DNA of 64,000 nucleotides from Enoplosus armatus (GCF_043641665.1 NC_092196.1:12723192-12787191); one strand, 5' to 3'. Counted from the first letter of the stretch, positions 48,070 through 63,000 are shown. The notes: generated by a model from the sequence alone, not told the origin. Program-made: numbers and translations.

Positions 48070-49380
48070 CTCCACCACTGTCCGATAGTCTGAGGATGTC
48101 TGCGGCTGAGATATATATAAATACCAAAAACAAATAAATACACCGGTCAAATTCTTATTTTGTTTTTTTTTTATTATTATTAAGAAAGCCATAAGGTTTT
48201 GTGCTCTGTGGTGAGGTTGAAAAAAGTGAAATGTTTATGTTATGTTATTTGCAGGACTCTACATCTTTTAATCAACAGTCTTATGAATTCAGCACTTTCA
48301 GACACTTCTACCCCTAAATCCAAAGCACTTCCTCATAAACCACTTCTCCCTTAGCTGAAATAAAGGGATAATCATCACAATTCAGTATTACTGTTCATAG
48401 CAATTTTGTTCTTGCGCTATTCATTTCATTTCATTTCTGATTTCCTTTTTTTTTTTTAAACCAAAGGTATTGTTAAAGTGAACTATAATTCTATAATGCA
48501 ACACATACATACCTATAACTCAACGTGTAACAATTCTGTGAATCTGCGTGTTCATAAATAACATTAGCTGGCAATCTGCACCCTGATTTGTGACAGCAGA
48601 GCTATCGCAAGGAACGAGTGCCACCTCTTGCCTGTCCTGCTTCAGAGTCTTTCTTGTGCTGAGTATGCACATTTCCCCTACTTTGTTTTTTTTTTTTTTG
48701 TTTAAAGGTGTGGCAAACCTGTCTCGAGTAAGCACAATCAGTGCTTTTGATAATTGTTTTCTTTAAATAATCTTAAATAGACAAGAATGCACTTTGAACA
48801 CAATTGTCACAGCAGTCATATTGTCTCTAATGAAAAATGTCTGAAAAAGAGGATTGAATCCTCCATTTTGTATTTTTTTGTATTACAGCTCTTCTCTTTG
48901 TAATGCTTTAGTGTAAGAACATATTTTATTTAAGGAGGTTATATGATTCATAAAGAAAAGCCCACATTTTGATACTTTTTGTGACAAATGACACCATTGT
49001 AGAAAGAAGACCTACTATTTGAACAGTATTAGCAAAATACGCACATTTGATGTGCATTAAAGGTCAAATTGGAGGCCTGATAGTTAACTGTCTGACTGGC
49101 TCGACCTTTAGCACAGTGAATTAAAGAACATATTGTAATCATCCATTTACTTGCAGAGCCTTTGATATGACCATAAAAAGTGTTGTGCAAATGTCATGTG
49201 ACTTTAATAATTAATATGAGAGTGTAAAAAGATTCTTCATTTGAAACTGTAGTCTAGTATGATGTCTTGTGCTGGTTTCACATGAGACGTTTGAGGTGAT
49301 TTTTGCATGCATGTCCAACTGAAACAATACTGTACATTTGACTATTATATTAAATGCCAAACCGTGTTTTGATGCTGTGC
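48070..49380 (+). other. timp2 3' UTR (probable)
   Basis: A long AT-rich, repeat-poor tail follows the timp2 stop. AATAAA-type hexamers occur soon after the stop ('caaataaatac' near 48131) and near 48358. The repeat-poor character up to about 49380 would suit a long 3' UTR as in other vertebrates. The true end is unknown. Confidence 0.35.
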
Positions 49381-50219
49381 GCTGGCTTTTTTCACATCCA
49401 TGGTCAATGTGTGCAGACTGACAAGACTCCAGCTGCCATCACTAATTCCAAATTATTTCAGGTCATCAAAGCATCAGAGAGGCTTTGTTTGCTAGTTATG
49501 TAATTAAAATACACAGATTTTGTTTTAAGTGAAGGGATCAGAAACATAACTGACCTAGTCCAAACAGGCACACGTGGAGCAGGGAGAACAGGACTTCACT
49601 TTAGTTCAGTTTCTTACGGTAGTTACAGTCCCAATAACTGCTTCGCGACACTGTAACAGCGATCTGCTGCCGCCTAGTGGAGATAACAACATGTGACATA
49701 CACACATTCCTTCACGAGACTGTCCATGAGCATATACTGTGTGTGCAATTATCAGCCATGATAGTCTCAGGATGTCACGATATGAATGAATGTAGAGTTG
49801 ATTACAGTAGATGACACTGCAACATACTGCATTTGTTTAAATCTGTTCAAGGATGAAACGCAACCTCTATCTTTTCTTTAATGTCACTGTAAGAGGAGTG
49901 ACTATTCTGTGCTATACTAGTTTGTTAGTTTTCTCCTACAGCATTAAATGGAAAAGGTTCCACCTAAAATGAAACCTACTGGCATTTTGCAATAATCAAA
50001 TATTTGATCAAATCAGCAGCAATAGAGGGATTGACACGAGGGAACGCGATTTAATTCCTCGAGGGAGTTTCATCTGAGCGAGAGGCAGCTTCGTGTCAGC
50101 GCCATGATGCGAGCCTAACAGAGCCGCAGACTACAACAGAGGATTTTGCGGCGCTCTTTGTTGTTACATTAAGAAATGTTAACATGAATCGCGCCGATTG
50201 CATCAATGGTAAACAGCGA

Positions 50220-50455
50220 TGGCTGAAAGTCACGTGTGGTTCTCTCCCTAACAGCGCTACGTCAGTTTGAGCGCTGATTGGCTGAACCTTTCGGCTACGG
50301 CGTGACCTGCTCCCCGATTGGTCTTTGATTCGTGTCAGTCATTGTTGTCGCCGCCCTCTGATAATGCAGCATGGGCGAAAATACCAGACCCAAGAGCTAC
50401 AGCTGAGGAAGCAGACCTCTCTACTGTCAACGATTTTGGACGATTGAACGAAAAG
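50220..50455 (+). promoter_or_regulatory. usp36 promoter and first non-coding exon
   Basis: An E-box CACGTG lies at 50231-50236 and two inverted CCAAT boxes (GATTGG) at 50276-50281 and 50316-50321. A CpG-containing segment follows and ends at the donor ACGAAAAG|gtgggt, so a 5' UTR exon ends at 50455. No TATA box is seen. The next exon opens at 54048, giving a 3.6-kb intron in the 5' UTR. The layout fits a TATA-less housekeeping promoter. Confidence 0.5.
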
Positions 50456-51499
50456 GTGGGTGAACAAACTAATTTTGTATGTACGTAATAATTGTTAGCA
50501 TGTATTTCCAGGATGATGTCGATAAACAAACAGGTAGGATGTGGCGGCTGGGGGGTTGTTAGCCACCTGTACGCTGAGATGCTAACCCTCATTGCAGCAT
50601 TGAGGGAGGCTTGAGGTCTCGCCACGTTAAGTTAGCTCGCTGGCTAATTTGCTGCTGCTGCTGCTACTGTCAAGCGCAAAAAGACAGAAAACTATAGAGC
50701 CTGCAGCAGGAAAAGGACAGCAATTAAACATCGAAAGGTGAAGGTATATATCGAAATAATGACGACGTTTTGTCTCCAAACTTGAGACCGTTCAGGTCGA
50801 CATTAACGCTAGCTGTGGTTGATGTTAGCAACCTAGCATTTAAGCCATGATGACTGGCCCTAAGAGTTGACTCCAGAGAGGCTACAGAGGCTGCCCCGCT
50901 ACTGGAGTTGATAACGATGATTACGATCAAGAAGAAGTGAAAATCCGTGAAACCAGGCAGCTAACTAGTCGCCTAATCAGGCAACAACGATGCAGAGATT
51001 TTTAGAAGTGACAGCAATAGCTGTGCTGCATTCAGGTGCTCCCCATAAAATCAATCGTTCGCAATTTTATTCCACGATTGGATCCTTGTGATAAAGCATG
51101 ACTAGTCTTTGCTTTTTGGATGTTTTCGTTGACATTTAAATATTAAGTGGTCCAGCAGCATTGTTTGTGACAGAAACAGAATAACGTTGATTAAATAATT
51201 TGCCTAAAGAAAGTTGTACCTTTATTTTTTTTTTTAAACATATCTAAATATTTATATGAACCGTAATGCTAAACTCTATCTGCTCTCTATATCTCAGCAA
51301 AAGGTGTATCTCAAAATCATGACATTTCCGTTAACATGGTTCAGTTAGTTTACTCGTGTTTTCTCAGTTGTGATTATGATATTTTGGGAAGTCCGTGAAG
51401 GCATCACACGTCACTCATCCTGTCATCTAGGTGAAAATCGTCACTTTTGTCTGTAATTTACGATGATATGGAAACAATAAACAGTATTTTCCATTTGTC

Positions 51500-51905
51500 G
51501 AAGAAGTAATTAGATCATTTACTTACTTAAGTAAAATAAGTATTACCATAGCAACAATTCAAAATGTTACTTAAAAGTACAAAAGTACTGTCAGCATAAT
51601 GTACTTAGTATCATTAGTATCAAAGGTAAAAGTACTCATTATGCAGAATGGCTCTTTCCACAGGGTTATATCATCATATAATATTATATTATTCTGTTTT
51701 ATCACTAACGAATACTTGTAAGAGAATTTTAATGTTGTAGTTCATCAGTGTGCAGCCAATTTAGATTAGTGGGGTAGATTAGTAGTGTACTACTGCTTCA
51801 TATCATATAAAATATCAGAAAATAGGGAAAAATGCCCTCCACAATTTCCCAGAGCCAAAGATGATATCTGATGCCAGAAATCCAAAACTATTTAGTTTAC
51901 TATCT
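51500..51905 (+). repeat. Two interspersed repeats in the usp36 5' UTR intron
   Basis: 'catttacttacttaagtaaa', 'gttacttaaaagtacaaaag' and 'gtactcattatgcagaatgg' (about 51515-51650) are the forward form of the family in cant1 intron 1. From about 51795, 'atatcagaaaatagggaaaa' and 'caatttcccagagccaaag' are a fragment of the 'agctgcaactaacgatt' family. Confidence 0.6.
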
Positions 51906-53525
51906 TTGATTTGTGTTTCTCAGCCGCTGTGGTTGAGTCTACCTTGTCTATAGATTTGCACACAAATAGGAAACACCATTCTTGCAGACCTTTCAAGTAG
52001 CCTGCACTTTCAAATGTATTTTAACATAGACTTGAAATGAACTGGGGGGTGGATAGAAAAAACCTAAAAAAAAACTTCTTGGGGTGGGCCACTCAATCTA
52101 TACATTGGAAGCACCGGCGTACAGTGCAGCTGTTATGACTAAATGCATTTTTGCAGTCCGACATATTGATATAAGCTTGACTAAAAATATATCTAATATT
52201 AATATTTTGCAACAATTCAGTCTGTCTCATAAAGACTCTGTTAAGTGTACTTTATAAACCCACTTCTATGTATTGGTCCTCATATTATGTGCTAATGCAG
52301 CTTTACGTGGATCAATATTACCTGTATTTTATCCGAAACCTAGATAAATGTCAGTTTTTGCTGATGTTTGGCCTGTGGTTACATTAGCAGATGTGTTTCT
52401 TCTATTTCTTCTTCTAAGTTGAAGAAAGTATTGACTGACAACTCCACTGATGTATCTACACATGTCAGTGTGAGGATTACCTCCAAAATATGAGGCAAGC
52501 AGATTATAGTTTTTTATAACCAGTGTAAGCCATTAGAGGACATAAAAGTGAGACTTTATGTTCATGTTCATATTGAGAGGTCACTACACAATAATCACAC
52601 AGCTATTACTTGAAATAGTTTAACTAGACAAGATTTCAGATAATTGCTCATTGTGTAGCTGCTGAGACATCCCATCATAAACATTAGAAAGTGTCAGTGT
52701 GATATGTACAAATAACATTACTAATTGCCATGACATAATAACCTGTTTAAAGCACCTATGTTGTGGTCAGTTTATCAACACTGCTGTCCGGTCTTGCAGT
52801 TACATCACTGCAGTTAGCTGCGTCCCTGTAGGCTGTGTTGTCCTTTAGTTGTATCAGTATCAGCCGCACGTGAAGGTCAGCGTGCCCTTGTGCATACAAT
52901 GCATGTTCAGCCCTCCTTTCCTCTTCATGTCGTCACTGCCCACTGTGATGAGCTCGACTCTCTCAGTGCTTTTGGTGTTTTCTGTGTGACATCTATGCGA
53001 TGCAATGCTTTCACTTTTTACGAGGGTTTGTTGTGTTTGGGGCAGCTCGGCTACATCCTGAGTAGATTGAGGCAGTGGGAGACCAGTGATTGGTTTACTC
53101 GCTACTCAGTCAGCATTGAACACATTTTGCCAGCCTGCTGCCTTTTTGTAGAAAAAAAAAAACACGTCAGAAGTCATTCACTCGGCTGACTCTGGCAGAC
53201 GGTTTTTGTGGAAATGTGCACACACTGTTATCTACACTGAAATGGTCCTTTTAGTGCACTCAGCTTCACTGTATTTAAAGGGACAGCAGACAAGCCAATG
53301 CAAATGTTTTCATTTTTTTCAAGCAACGTTTGTTGTCTTTTAGTTTTTTTGTTTCACTCTTATCACTGACAGTCCAGATGATGAACTTTTATGATATATA
53401 GCTTTACTGAAGAAACGTGCCAGTTGGTGGAAGATAACAGTAAAAACATTGATGCAAAATGAATGATAAGAATTTGACCCCGCAGTTAACAGCAGCTGTT
53501 AACACCTTATGTCCTCTAAATGCTG

Positions 53526-53541
53526 CCCCCCCCCCCCCACA

Positions 53542-53592
<51 letters not shown>
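53526..53592. repeat. C-run followed by (CA)n microsatellite
   Basis: A run of 13 C at 53526-53538 is followed by an interrupted, then pure CA array to 53592. It lies in the usp36 5' UTR intron. The Thr-His open frames across it are spurious. Confidence 0.95.
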
Positions 53593-53595
<3 letters not shown>

Positions 53596-54049
53596 ATGTT
53601 ACCAACGTCTAATGTCTTGCATAACTGTAGGGACAGCTGCCAAGACCCAGCTGGCTCCTCTGATGCACTCAGGCCTTATGTCTCTTGTGGAGCCACGTCA
53701 GGATATGTGGCCTGGAGAGGTACCTACCGAAGCACAAGCAGAACACGGCATTATTTGGCACTTAAGTGATTATCTGAGAGATCAAATTCAACATTTATCT
53801 GATCAACTGAAGATTAACTTTTTGTCCTTTTCACCTCAGAAGGCCATTAACAGTGTCATGGTCACAGGTTCAAATCTCAGCACACTGACCATGTAATAAT
53901 CAGCAAAGACACAGTACTGTGAGGTGTAAATGAGCATTGTTATTTGTTTCATGCAGCTTCATGTGGGTCTAGTGAAGTGTGTGTGTGTGTGTGTGTTTGT
54001 CTGAGAACAACTTATCACACTGACACTCAATCCAACTTTCTCTGCAGTG

Positions 54050-54070
54050 ATGTTCCAACAATGCCGATAG
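54050..54070 (+). promoter_or_regulatory. Six-codon upstream ORF overlapping the usp36 start
   Basis: Two bases after the acceptor at 54046-54047 an ATG (54050-54052) opens a frame of six codons that stops with TAG at 54068-54070. This overlaps the main ATG at 54061 in a different frame (+2). The uATG has G at -3 if exon 50455 is joined directly; the main ATG has A at -3. Such an overlapping uORF would be expected to reduce initiation at the main start. The effect is inferred. Confidence 0.55.
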
Positions 54071-57000
54071 TGGATAAACTCAAGGAGGCATTAAAACCTG
54101 GTCGAAAGGAGACGGGTGATGAGGGCGACCTCAATAAACTGTTGGCCTCTTCCGCCAAGAAGGTCCTGTTGCAGAAGATAGAGTTTGAGCCTGCCAGCAA
54201 GGGTTTCTCCTATCAGCTGGACAGCCTGAAGAACAAGTATGTGATCCTCAATCCCAGGAATGAGGGCGCTACAGGCCAGAAGGCCACAGAGCCTGCCCAG
54301 ATAAAGAGGCAAGGTAAGCTCTCAAATTGAACTGAAAATGTTGCAGATTTTCGTAGTTTGACATGCCTTTGGTACTAGCCCAGTTTCTGTGTTCTGTATA
54401 TCACTGTTCTGATAATGCCACCAAATCTCACTGCACTCCTCCTTCAGTCTCAGAGAACGTGGTTGGGGGCCAGAGCGATGGGATCCCCGCCCCGCAGAAG
54501 ATGCTTTTCCCAGGGAACAAGCTTACACTTAAATGGGAGCGCTTGTACAGGGTGGGAGCCGGTCTCCACAACCTAGGGAACACCTGCTTCCTCAACTCCA
54601 CAGTGCAGTGTCTCACCTACACCCCGCCACTTGCCAACTACTTACTCTCAAAGGAGCACAGCCGTGCCTGTGAGTACCTGAGTCGTGCTCTTAAATGCTG
54701 CCAGACTCGCAGCATTTACTCTCTCATTCACTTCTGTTTTTCTTAACACGACATGCACACCCACATAGTTTTTAAGTTTTGGAAATTACTTTAACCCCGC
54801 TACTGTTAGACACATGTGGCTGAATGTCAATGTGGAGTCCAAGCCAAAGCAGCTGACGAAGAAAAACAATAACAGCTGCTTCAGTTGGCCAGTTTGTTCA
54901 CATTAAGTTTTATTCAGGCTCTGAAACATCAGCAGTCTACAATTTAATGACTTTTAACAAGCATAGAAAACAAAGACTCGCTGACATCACACTTTCAGTG
55001 CTAAAGGCTAAATTGTAAAATAGTAAGCACCCTAAATGGACAAAAGCACAGCAATCGCTTTCTACTTTGGTCCAGACGAGTGGAACCAAGCTGCAGATGC
55101 AGCCTTGTTTTCATTTCATTCAGACATATTATGTTGTGGTATTACAGGTGACAAAGGCATTGAGATGCCAATGATTAAGCCTTCAAAACAAATCTAATTT
55201 GCGTTTTGAGGGACAAAGCCTTACTTGGTAAAGGCTCCACAAACTGTATACTGTATGTAAGGCTCGTTACTTTCAGTTTTTACCAAATCTCACTGAAAAA
55301 TATCTGGATTTTTGTAAGAAGGAGCAAGTCTGTTTGAACTGATTTTCACCCAGATTTGAAGTCTTGAAGTTTTTGTGTTTTCTGCTTCAACAAGACACAG
55401 TTTACCAGAGCGTACAGTAAATGAGGTGCTCTTGCAGCAGGCACAGCTCAGAATATGCTTCAGGTAATAGAAAGTGAAGCGATAAATGGTGAGAAAAGCA
55501 AAGCAAGCTGCTGATCCACTCTTGAGGGAAGGGGGTAGGGGCTAAAAAAGGCATTACATGTAAGAAAAAGCATCGCATAAATGACATGCAGTCTAGCTAA
55601 TGTGGGTTTTTTTACATACTCAAAGACAGATCACCACTGTGTTGTTATGATCAGTAATGTTTCTCAGAGTATTGTCACATTTAGGTGCTTTCATTTAGTG
55701 AGTGACTCTGATTCTCTTTGTTGTTGTTATTGTCTGTGTTTCAGGTCACCAGTCAGGCTTTTGTATGATCTGTATAATGCAGAACCATATCATCCAAGCC
55801 TTTGCCAACACAGGCAATGCCATCAAGCCTGTGTCCTTCATCAGAGACCTGAAAAGTAAGACCACCAGCTTCCCTTCAACACTGCGCGACTGCGCCTGAG
55901 CAGTTTGTTCTCGCTACTTTCAATGTGGGTTGTGTCAGGAGTCACAGACACCTGATTTTTTTGGTTGAATACTGCCAGAGGCACGATGACGCACCACTGG
56001 CCACAGTGTCCCATGTGACAACAGCCGGTAACTGCAGTCCAAAAGTGGAGCGGTGAGACTGCAGGCTGTGAATGAACACCGTGTCGAGAGTAGAGATGAG
56101 GTGTGAGTTGCACCTTGACATGGTGAGGCACTGTGCTGTAGTCTCACAGGAGCCCTCCCTCCACCCCAGTCCCCTCCCTACCTGCCTGCCTCCTCCTTAT
56201 GTGCTGCTGCAATCATGTCTCCACCTCCTGCGCCTCTTTTTCTGTCTCTCCCTCCCCCCTCTCCTTCCACGATGCCCTCTCTGTCTCCTTGTGACTGCGG
56301 GCTGAGAGGAGCAGCTTTAGCACGAAAATGTACAGTCCACATTTTTTCCCTTCTTTCCAACCTGGACTTAGCTGTTCGTGTTTTATCGTTTCCCTTTCCC
56401 CCCACACACGCACTTGAAATGTGCCTCCACAGTTAGAACAACGTAAATGCATACAATGAAAATTAAACACAGACGTCCTCTTAAAAAAAAAAAAAAAAAA
56501 AAAGAAGAAATACAGTGCAGTCTCATCGCACTAAAATCTAAAAGAGCTTACTGCAACCGATCCTGAAATCGGCCCAGGATCTCACAGCCGGGGTCTCACA
56601 AACAAAATAAAACCACAACCACCCAATCGTACGCCCACAGATTTCATATCTTCAAGATGTTGTCCCGAACTGGTCATTTGAGCATGGTGTCTTATTCCTT
56701 TTTCCCACTCAGCGGTGACTCATTGTTGTATGGGGATGCTGTGCTGGGAATGTGGTGATGACTACATTATAACTCTACCAGCTCATACTTTCCCTTTTTC
56801 CATCAGGAAATAACAGTAGAGGCAAATGGTTTCGAGCTGCATTATCTCTTAATGTGAGATGATGAGACGTCAGTCTGCTGAAATCACTGAGTGACTGTAA
56901 TCTTTTTATTAGGTCACTGTTGAACTGCACGTCTGAGATACTTGCACTATAACTGTTAGTACCCATGAAAGTGTACTCTTTAAACTTTACAAAATATTAA

Positions 57001-60000
57001 ATAAACTATCTTCACTGGTTATTCTTAACTGTATAATACGAACATGTGCCTAATTGCCACGCGTAAACATCTTAAGTAGTTAAAACCACATTATAACCTG
57101 CTACTCTAGCCTATCTAGTTGCCATATTTGTTAAAATAACACACACTTGTTTGTGTCCTTTTGCAGCCTTTAACTCTGACAGGAAGTCGTCAGATTATGA
57201 ATTAAAGCCTTTGTCTTTTAATGAGCTTCTTCTCTGTTGTTTTGCATTAACTTAATTTTAGAGAATACAAATGTCGGCAGAACAAAGGGTTGTTGATACT
57301 GCTTCCTCTAGCTGCTGGGCTGTCCCTTTTGTTGTCAGCATGTCTGTGGATTCCCTGACATAATGCAAATATTTGGGCTTTCATTGTTTATACACATTGG
57401 ATCCTGTGCAGTGAATAACGCACATCAGCTCACCTTTTATTGAATTTAAAGCAGCAGTCATTACTTGCTCGTTTAAGAATACTTGATTTTGTTAATGCGC
57501 TCTGGGTTGGAAGCATTGAATTAGCACACAGCTAACATGCACTTTTGTCACCTACAGAAATTGCCAGACATTTTCGCTTTGGAAGCCAGGAGGACGCCCA
57601 TGAGTTTTTGCGGTACACCATCGATGCCATGCAGAAAGCCTGTCTCAATGGCTACCCTAAGTAAGGCTTTATTATTGTTGCTTAAAAGTGTTCAAAGTGA
57701 GTATATTCATATAAAACCGGGCAGTTTTTCTTTTTAAACACTGCTTTGATGATCGCTTTCATTGTTTACTTCCTGCCTGTAGGCTTGACAGGCAGACTCA
57801 GGCCACAACGCTGGTTCACCAGATCTTTGGAGGGTACCTCAGGTCAAGAGGTATTGACTTTTTTTGTCACAGAAATGTAGCTTTTGGTATTGCGTTATTG
57901 TTCCATTACAGTTATCCTTAAATCTCTAAATATGGCATTACATATTGTATAGTCTGACTAAATGTGTGTTTAATACTGAATGTCGTTTGCAAGAGGACGA
58001 AGTTTTATCATTTTAAATCAAATATAAAACTACTACTAGAAATCAATGGAATTCACCAGATCCCTTTGCAAGTGTCAGTTTGGTCCAGAAACTAATGACA
58101 ATCAGATCTGAACTGGAAATATTGAGAGGAGTGCCAAATGTTAATGTATTTCCCCTTAATGTTTGGTCTGAGGTTCTTGATAGTCTTCTGTCCACAGGAA
58201 GTGGAACAGACGCTTGTGTGAAATATTCCAGTAATCGCTGATCACCCTGCTACACCCTGTAACAGATTGTCGATCTTCAGAGCTGGTGCCAGGAGAGTCA
58301 GATTTGTTGTTAATTTTGGTTTATTTTGTATTTTTTTCAGTGAAATGCTCTATTTGTAAAAGTGTGTCAGACACATATGACCCCTACCTGGACATTGCTG
58401 TGGAGATTCGGGTATGTTAAACAAGATCTCAATATAACCTTTATTTCTGTGAAGTATATAATATTTTTTTCCAAAGTATTTTCTCTGTTTCTGTCCGTCA
58501 GCAAGCAGCAAACATTGTGCGAGCCCTGGAACTGTTCGTTAAACCGGACGTATTAAGTGGAGAGAATGCCTACATGTGTGCCAAGTGAGTGCCGTTTATT
58601 TAGTCTGACGACAGCTGCAGGGCGGTGGAATAGATCTATTTTTTTTCAGGTACGTTTATTCACATTAGACATCCGTTTTGGATGACGTATCATGTCTTTG
58701 TTTGTTTTTTTCTCTCTCCAGGTGCAAAAAGAAAGTGCCAGCGACCAAACGCTTCACAGTCCATCGAACATCTAATGTGCTGACGCTTTCACTGAAGAGG
58801 TTTGCCAACTTCAGCGGAGGAAAGATAACAAAGGTTAACAAAGAATTCTCACACTATTGGCTGTTTTTGAAAGAGACGTCTCATTTCTCAGTGATCTCAT
58901 ATTTCTGTCTTTTTCTTTTTCAGGATGTTGGTTACCCAGAATTTCTGAACATCCGCCCCTACATGTCTCAGAGCTCAGGCGATCCTGTTATGTATGGCCT
59001 CTATGCCGTTCTGGTGCACTCTGGCTACAGTTGTCACGCTGGTCACTACTACTGCTATGTCAAGGTATGATGCTTATATGGATGGCAATATTGATAAAAT
59101 CTCTGTATATGTATTTGATATCACAATATCAAGACATAATATTTCTTGGAAATTAATAAACCGTTTGTAGATGATATAAGGAGTCTGTTTTCTCTAATCA
59201 AGTGAATGACATGCCTGGAAAAAGATATATAATCTGATCTAAAATTAAACAATTTACCTGCCTGTAACTGCTTCAACTGAGCCTGCCCTTTTCTGTTCTG
59301 TTTGTGTTTTTATTGTTTAACTGTAAATAAATAAAGGTTAAATATAATAAATGTCCCAGACAATTACTGTGTAAGGTTGTTCATTAAAACATCATCTCTT
59401 CCTTGTTTCCTCTTAGGCAAGCAACGGACAATGGTACCAAATGAATGATTCAATGGTGCACTCGAGTAACATCAAAGTGGTCTTGAACCAGCAGGCGTAC
59501 GTGCTTTTCTACCTGAGGTAAGAAGCTGTGGGCTGCAGCAAGAGATCAAAGAAGGTGGTGTCCAGTCCTCCTGGATATATGATTAAATAAACCGTCTTTC
59601 TTTGTATATTAAAGGATCCCTGAAACCAAGAAGAATGCAGATGGGCTGACCACCAAGCAGGGGATGTTGCATCCCGTCAAGAACAGTGTGTCGTCTGAAC
59701 AAATAAAGAGGGCCAACCTGAACGGGCCTCTCTCCTCCCCGCAGGTCACAAAGGTATGAGACAAGATGAGAGATAGCCTACTGTATGGACTGAAACTGCG
59801 GCTCAGTTTCTTTTAATACAAGTTAAATACAAATTCAATACTCCTCTTTTCAGAAACTCGAGCCTGCACAACTGCGTAAGATCCAGTCCATGGACGGTGG
59901 TTTGGGTCTGCCCGTTTCCAGGAACGGTGTGAGCTCTCAGCCACAGCCCAGACTCTCCAACTGGACGTCGTCATCCTCCAACGGCCCGCCGAAGCTGCCA

Positions 60001-63000
60001 GGTGGACCCACGGTTATCGAGGAACCTTTCAAGAAGCTGAAGAAGCCCTCCCCCCAGAGCCAAGTGCAGCCTCGCAGCAGCACGCCGACTCCCTCCAACA
60101 ATGGGTTGAGCAGGACGGAGGGAGATAAAAAGCAAGGTGGCGAGGGCAGAGGCATGGCAGCGTCTACCTCATTTAAGTCTTTGTCTGACTCTTCCTCTGC
60201 CGACACCACTGACTCAAAGGTAAGATTGTCACTGAAAAAGTAGACAAACACAAACCTTACTGCAGTTTTAATCATCTGATAACATCATTTAGATGTGAAA
60301 GTCATTGTGATCTAAAAACGTATTGTGTGAAACATGTATCAGCAAAATGCATATAAGCTAACACAGGAAATAAAAAAAATGACAAAATATATACATCAAA
60401 ATATATACCAAATATGTTTTTGTCGATCTACTAACTGATGAATCGAGCTCTAATGCAGAATTAATATTATATAAGTATGTACAACATCCTGTAGCCACCT
60501 TGAATGTAGAAGTCTGATTTCCTGAGAACAGGATGCGTTCTGCATACTATATATGGAATAGAAGGAACAGATAGTGTGTAGTCGTCAGTACATACTTTTA
60601 AGTATGCAGATTTTTATGCTGGAGATGCATAACAGGCTATGTGTGGATGCACAGACGCATAACCACAGCCTATGATTGCCTTTGTTTCTCTTTCAGGACT
60701 CTGTGGGTCCCAAAAGTGCGCCAGTAGGAGAGACTCCCTCCACCCCACGGAAAGGCTCTAACGGCCTGGCGTCTCCAGCCAGGAGCGTGGAGCGCTCTCA
60801 GAGCACAGAGGAGCAGAAGACGGCGAAAATAAAACCCCCGGCCCTCAACAACATCACGTCTGAAGCCACCAGCACCATGTCACCTCCACCTGCCAAGAAA
60901 CTGGCCCTGTCGGCCAAGAAGGTGAACTTCATACCCATCCACAGCAGCAGCACCACCTGTTGCCTCACTCCACACTGCTATCCCAAATTTGACCATTGAT
61001 TTCAATAAGTAGTTTTATTAAGGCAAGTAAACGCTCCTTCTCTAGCTTATTTTCTGCTGTATGTAACGTGTTATTTCTCCAGTCTGCCTGTCTAATCAAC
61101 CACATGGTAGCACTTGTTTAGAGTTTGTCTTCTTTTCCTTTAGTTTGTCCTTTTTTTCTAACCATTTCTAATTCTTCTCTGCCATACCCTTTCCTCTTTG
61201 TTTTCCTCCCTCCATCTTTTCCTGCCATCCCTTTTTAATCTTCCTCTTCCTTATTTTTGTCACATTCATGGCTATTTTCTTTAGACCACCAAGTTTTTAT
61301 TTATGTCGATAACTGCAGGCTCGCAGCCGGAGTCCGAGCAGCATTGATGCTCTGCCCCCTTTGCCACGCCAGCTGTCCAGTGACCCCACGCATCGAAATC
61401 AACTTAACCCCCCCACCTTTGCCTCACCTTCTCACACACACAGGTATGAGCTCTGAACCCCATATTGCAAAGGAAATGCAGGTTTGTCTGTGGTCGAGTA
61501 AATCCAGATGTTCTCTCTTGTTCTTTTCCCAGAGCTGCTCCATTCCATTCACCTAAAGTCCAGTCATCGCAGCCTTTAGCCCACTCTAGTGGATCCTTCA
61601 AACAGCAGAGCCCTCAGAAACAGTCCCTTCTCTCTACACTGCAAAAACCAAACGCCAGCCTTTCTCTTAAAACCAACGGGCTTCACAGTGCCGGCCCAAA
61701 GAGCCCCAAGTCTTCCAACAACCTCAGCTCCTTGGTCCAAGAACCAGACCTCAACAGCCCTCCAGCTCAAAAGGTCAACCAAAAGAAGAAGAAGAAAAAG
61801 AAACGGCGTCATTCTGAGGTGGAGGGCGACGCAGAATCAGTCTCTTCCCCAGCTACAGCGTCGCAGCCCAACCTCGCGGAATCGGCTAGCGAGAAGAAGC
61901 GGAAGAAGAAAAAGAAAAAGCGAAAGAGGGAGAATGAGGATGGCGAGAAAGCGAAGGAGAGGGAGTGTGTCCCGTCTCACCTGGAGACATCGAACCAGGA
62001 AGAGGATTGGTGCCACGGTGGCATGTGGAGTCTTACATCCCATCCAGAAACAGAACAGTCTGAGCAGAAGCCTCAGTTAGCTGCCACAACGCCAACGCAG
62101 TGTAAGGCCAATCAGAAAGAACAGGGAAGGGACTCTGTCAAGTTGAAGAAGAAGAAGAAAAAGAAGATGCAACTGGCGGAGGCTCTGCAGGACACACCTT
62201 CAGCTGACGCATGCTCTGCATCGGAAAGGTTATGATTCAAATTCATTTTTTTTAGTTACATGTCTGTTTTTGTTTCCCAATATTTTTCAGCTCTGTTCAA
62301 AACGTTCTGCCTGAAGTAAAGTTTGAGCTCATAATTTCGAAAAAGAGGCACATAACTTTGTTTCTATAACAACCAGTTGGCTCTACCATTGAACTCATGT
62401 CTGACTGTCAGACACTAGAAACTCCCACAATGCTGCTAGTATGCCTGTACTTCTCCTATTTTTATTTCCTATTGCTTTCTCTGAAGCACTTAACATCATG
62501 CATCTTTCTCTACAAATATTTAAAAAGTCAAATTTGTGTATGAAAACACGCAAATCCAAATATTTACCCTCAGTTTGCACAACATTAACCTTGCTGACCT
62601 TACTTTTTTCACCACAGCACTTCTGAGATGAAGGCCGCAGAAGCCGCTCAGAATGATGCAGGCAATTTGATAACGTTGAAAAAGAAACTAAAGAGGAAGA
62701 AGAAGAGGCTAAAAGAAGAGGTGAGACTGTGGGAGGAGAGCAGGCGATGCTCAGATGGACAGAACGATGAGCCTGAAGCAGCGGAGCCCCCCTCCAGAAA
62801 GAACAGCGCAGAGAACGGCAAAACAAGTAAACAAGGCACAGGTATGTGAGCATGCACATATTGCATGCATTCACACTATGCAAACGGCAAATGTCCGATC
62901 TTGTTTCCATGCCAACACGGAACGTACAATGCTGCTCTGTATTGATTGGAGCCATTTGCCGAAAAATCACAGCACCACTGCAGCCTCTCAGCTGACCAGT

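Noticed and set aside
47607..48192. Minus-strand open frames of 149 and 118 aa
   Set aside because: They are antisense shadows of timp2 exons 4 and 5, whose codon structure keeps the reverse frames open.
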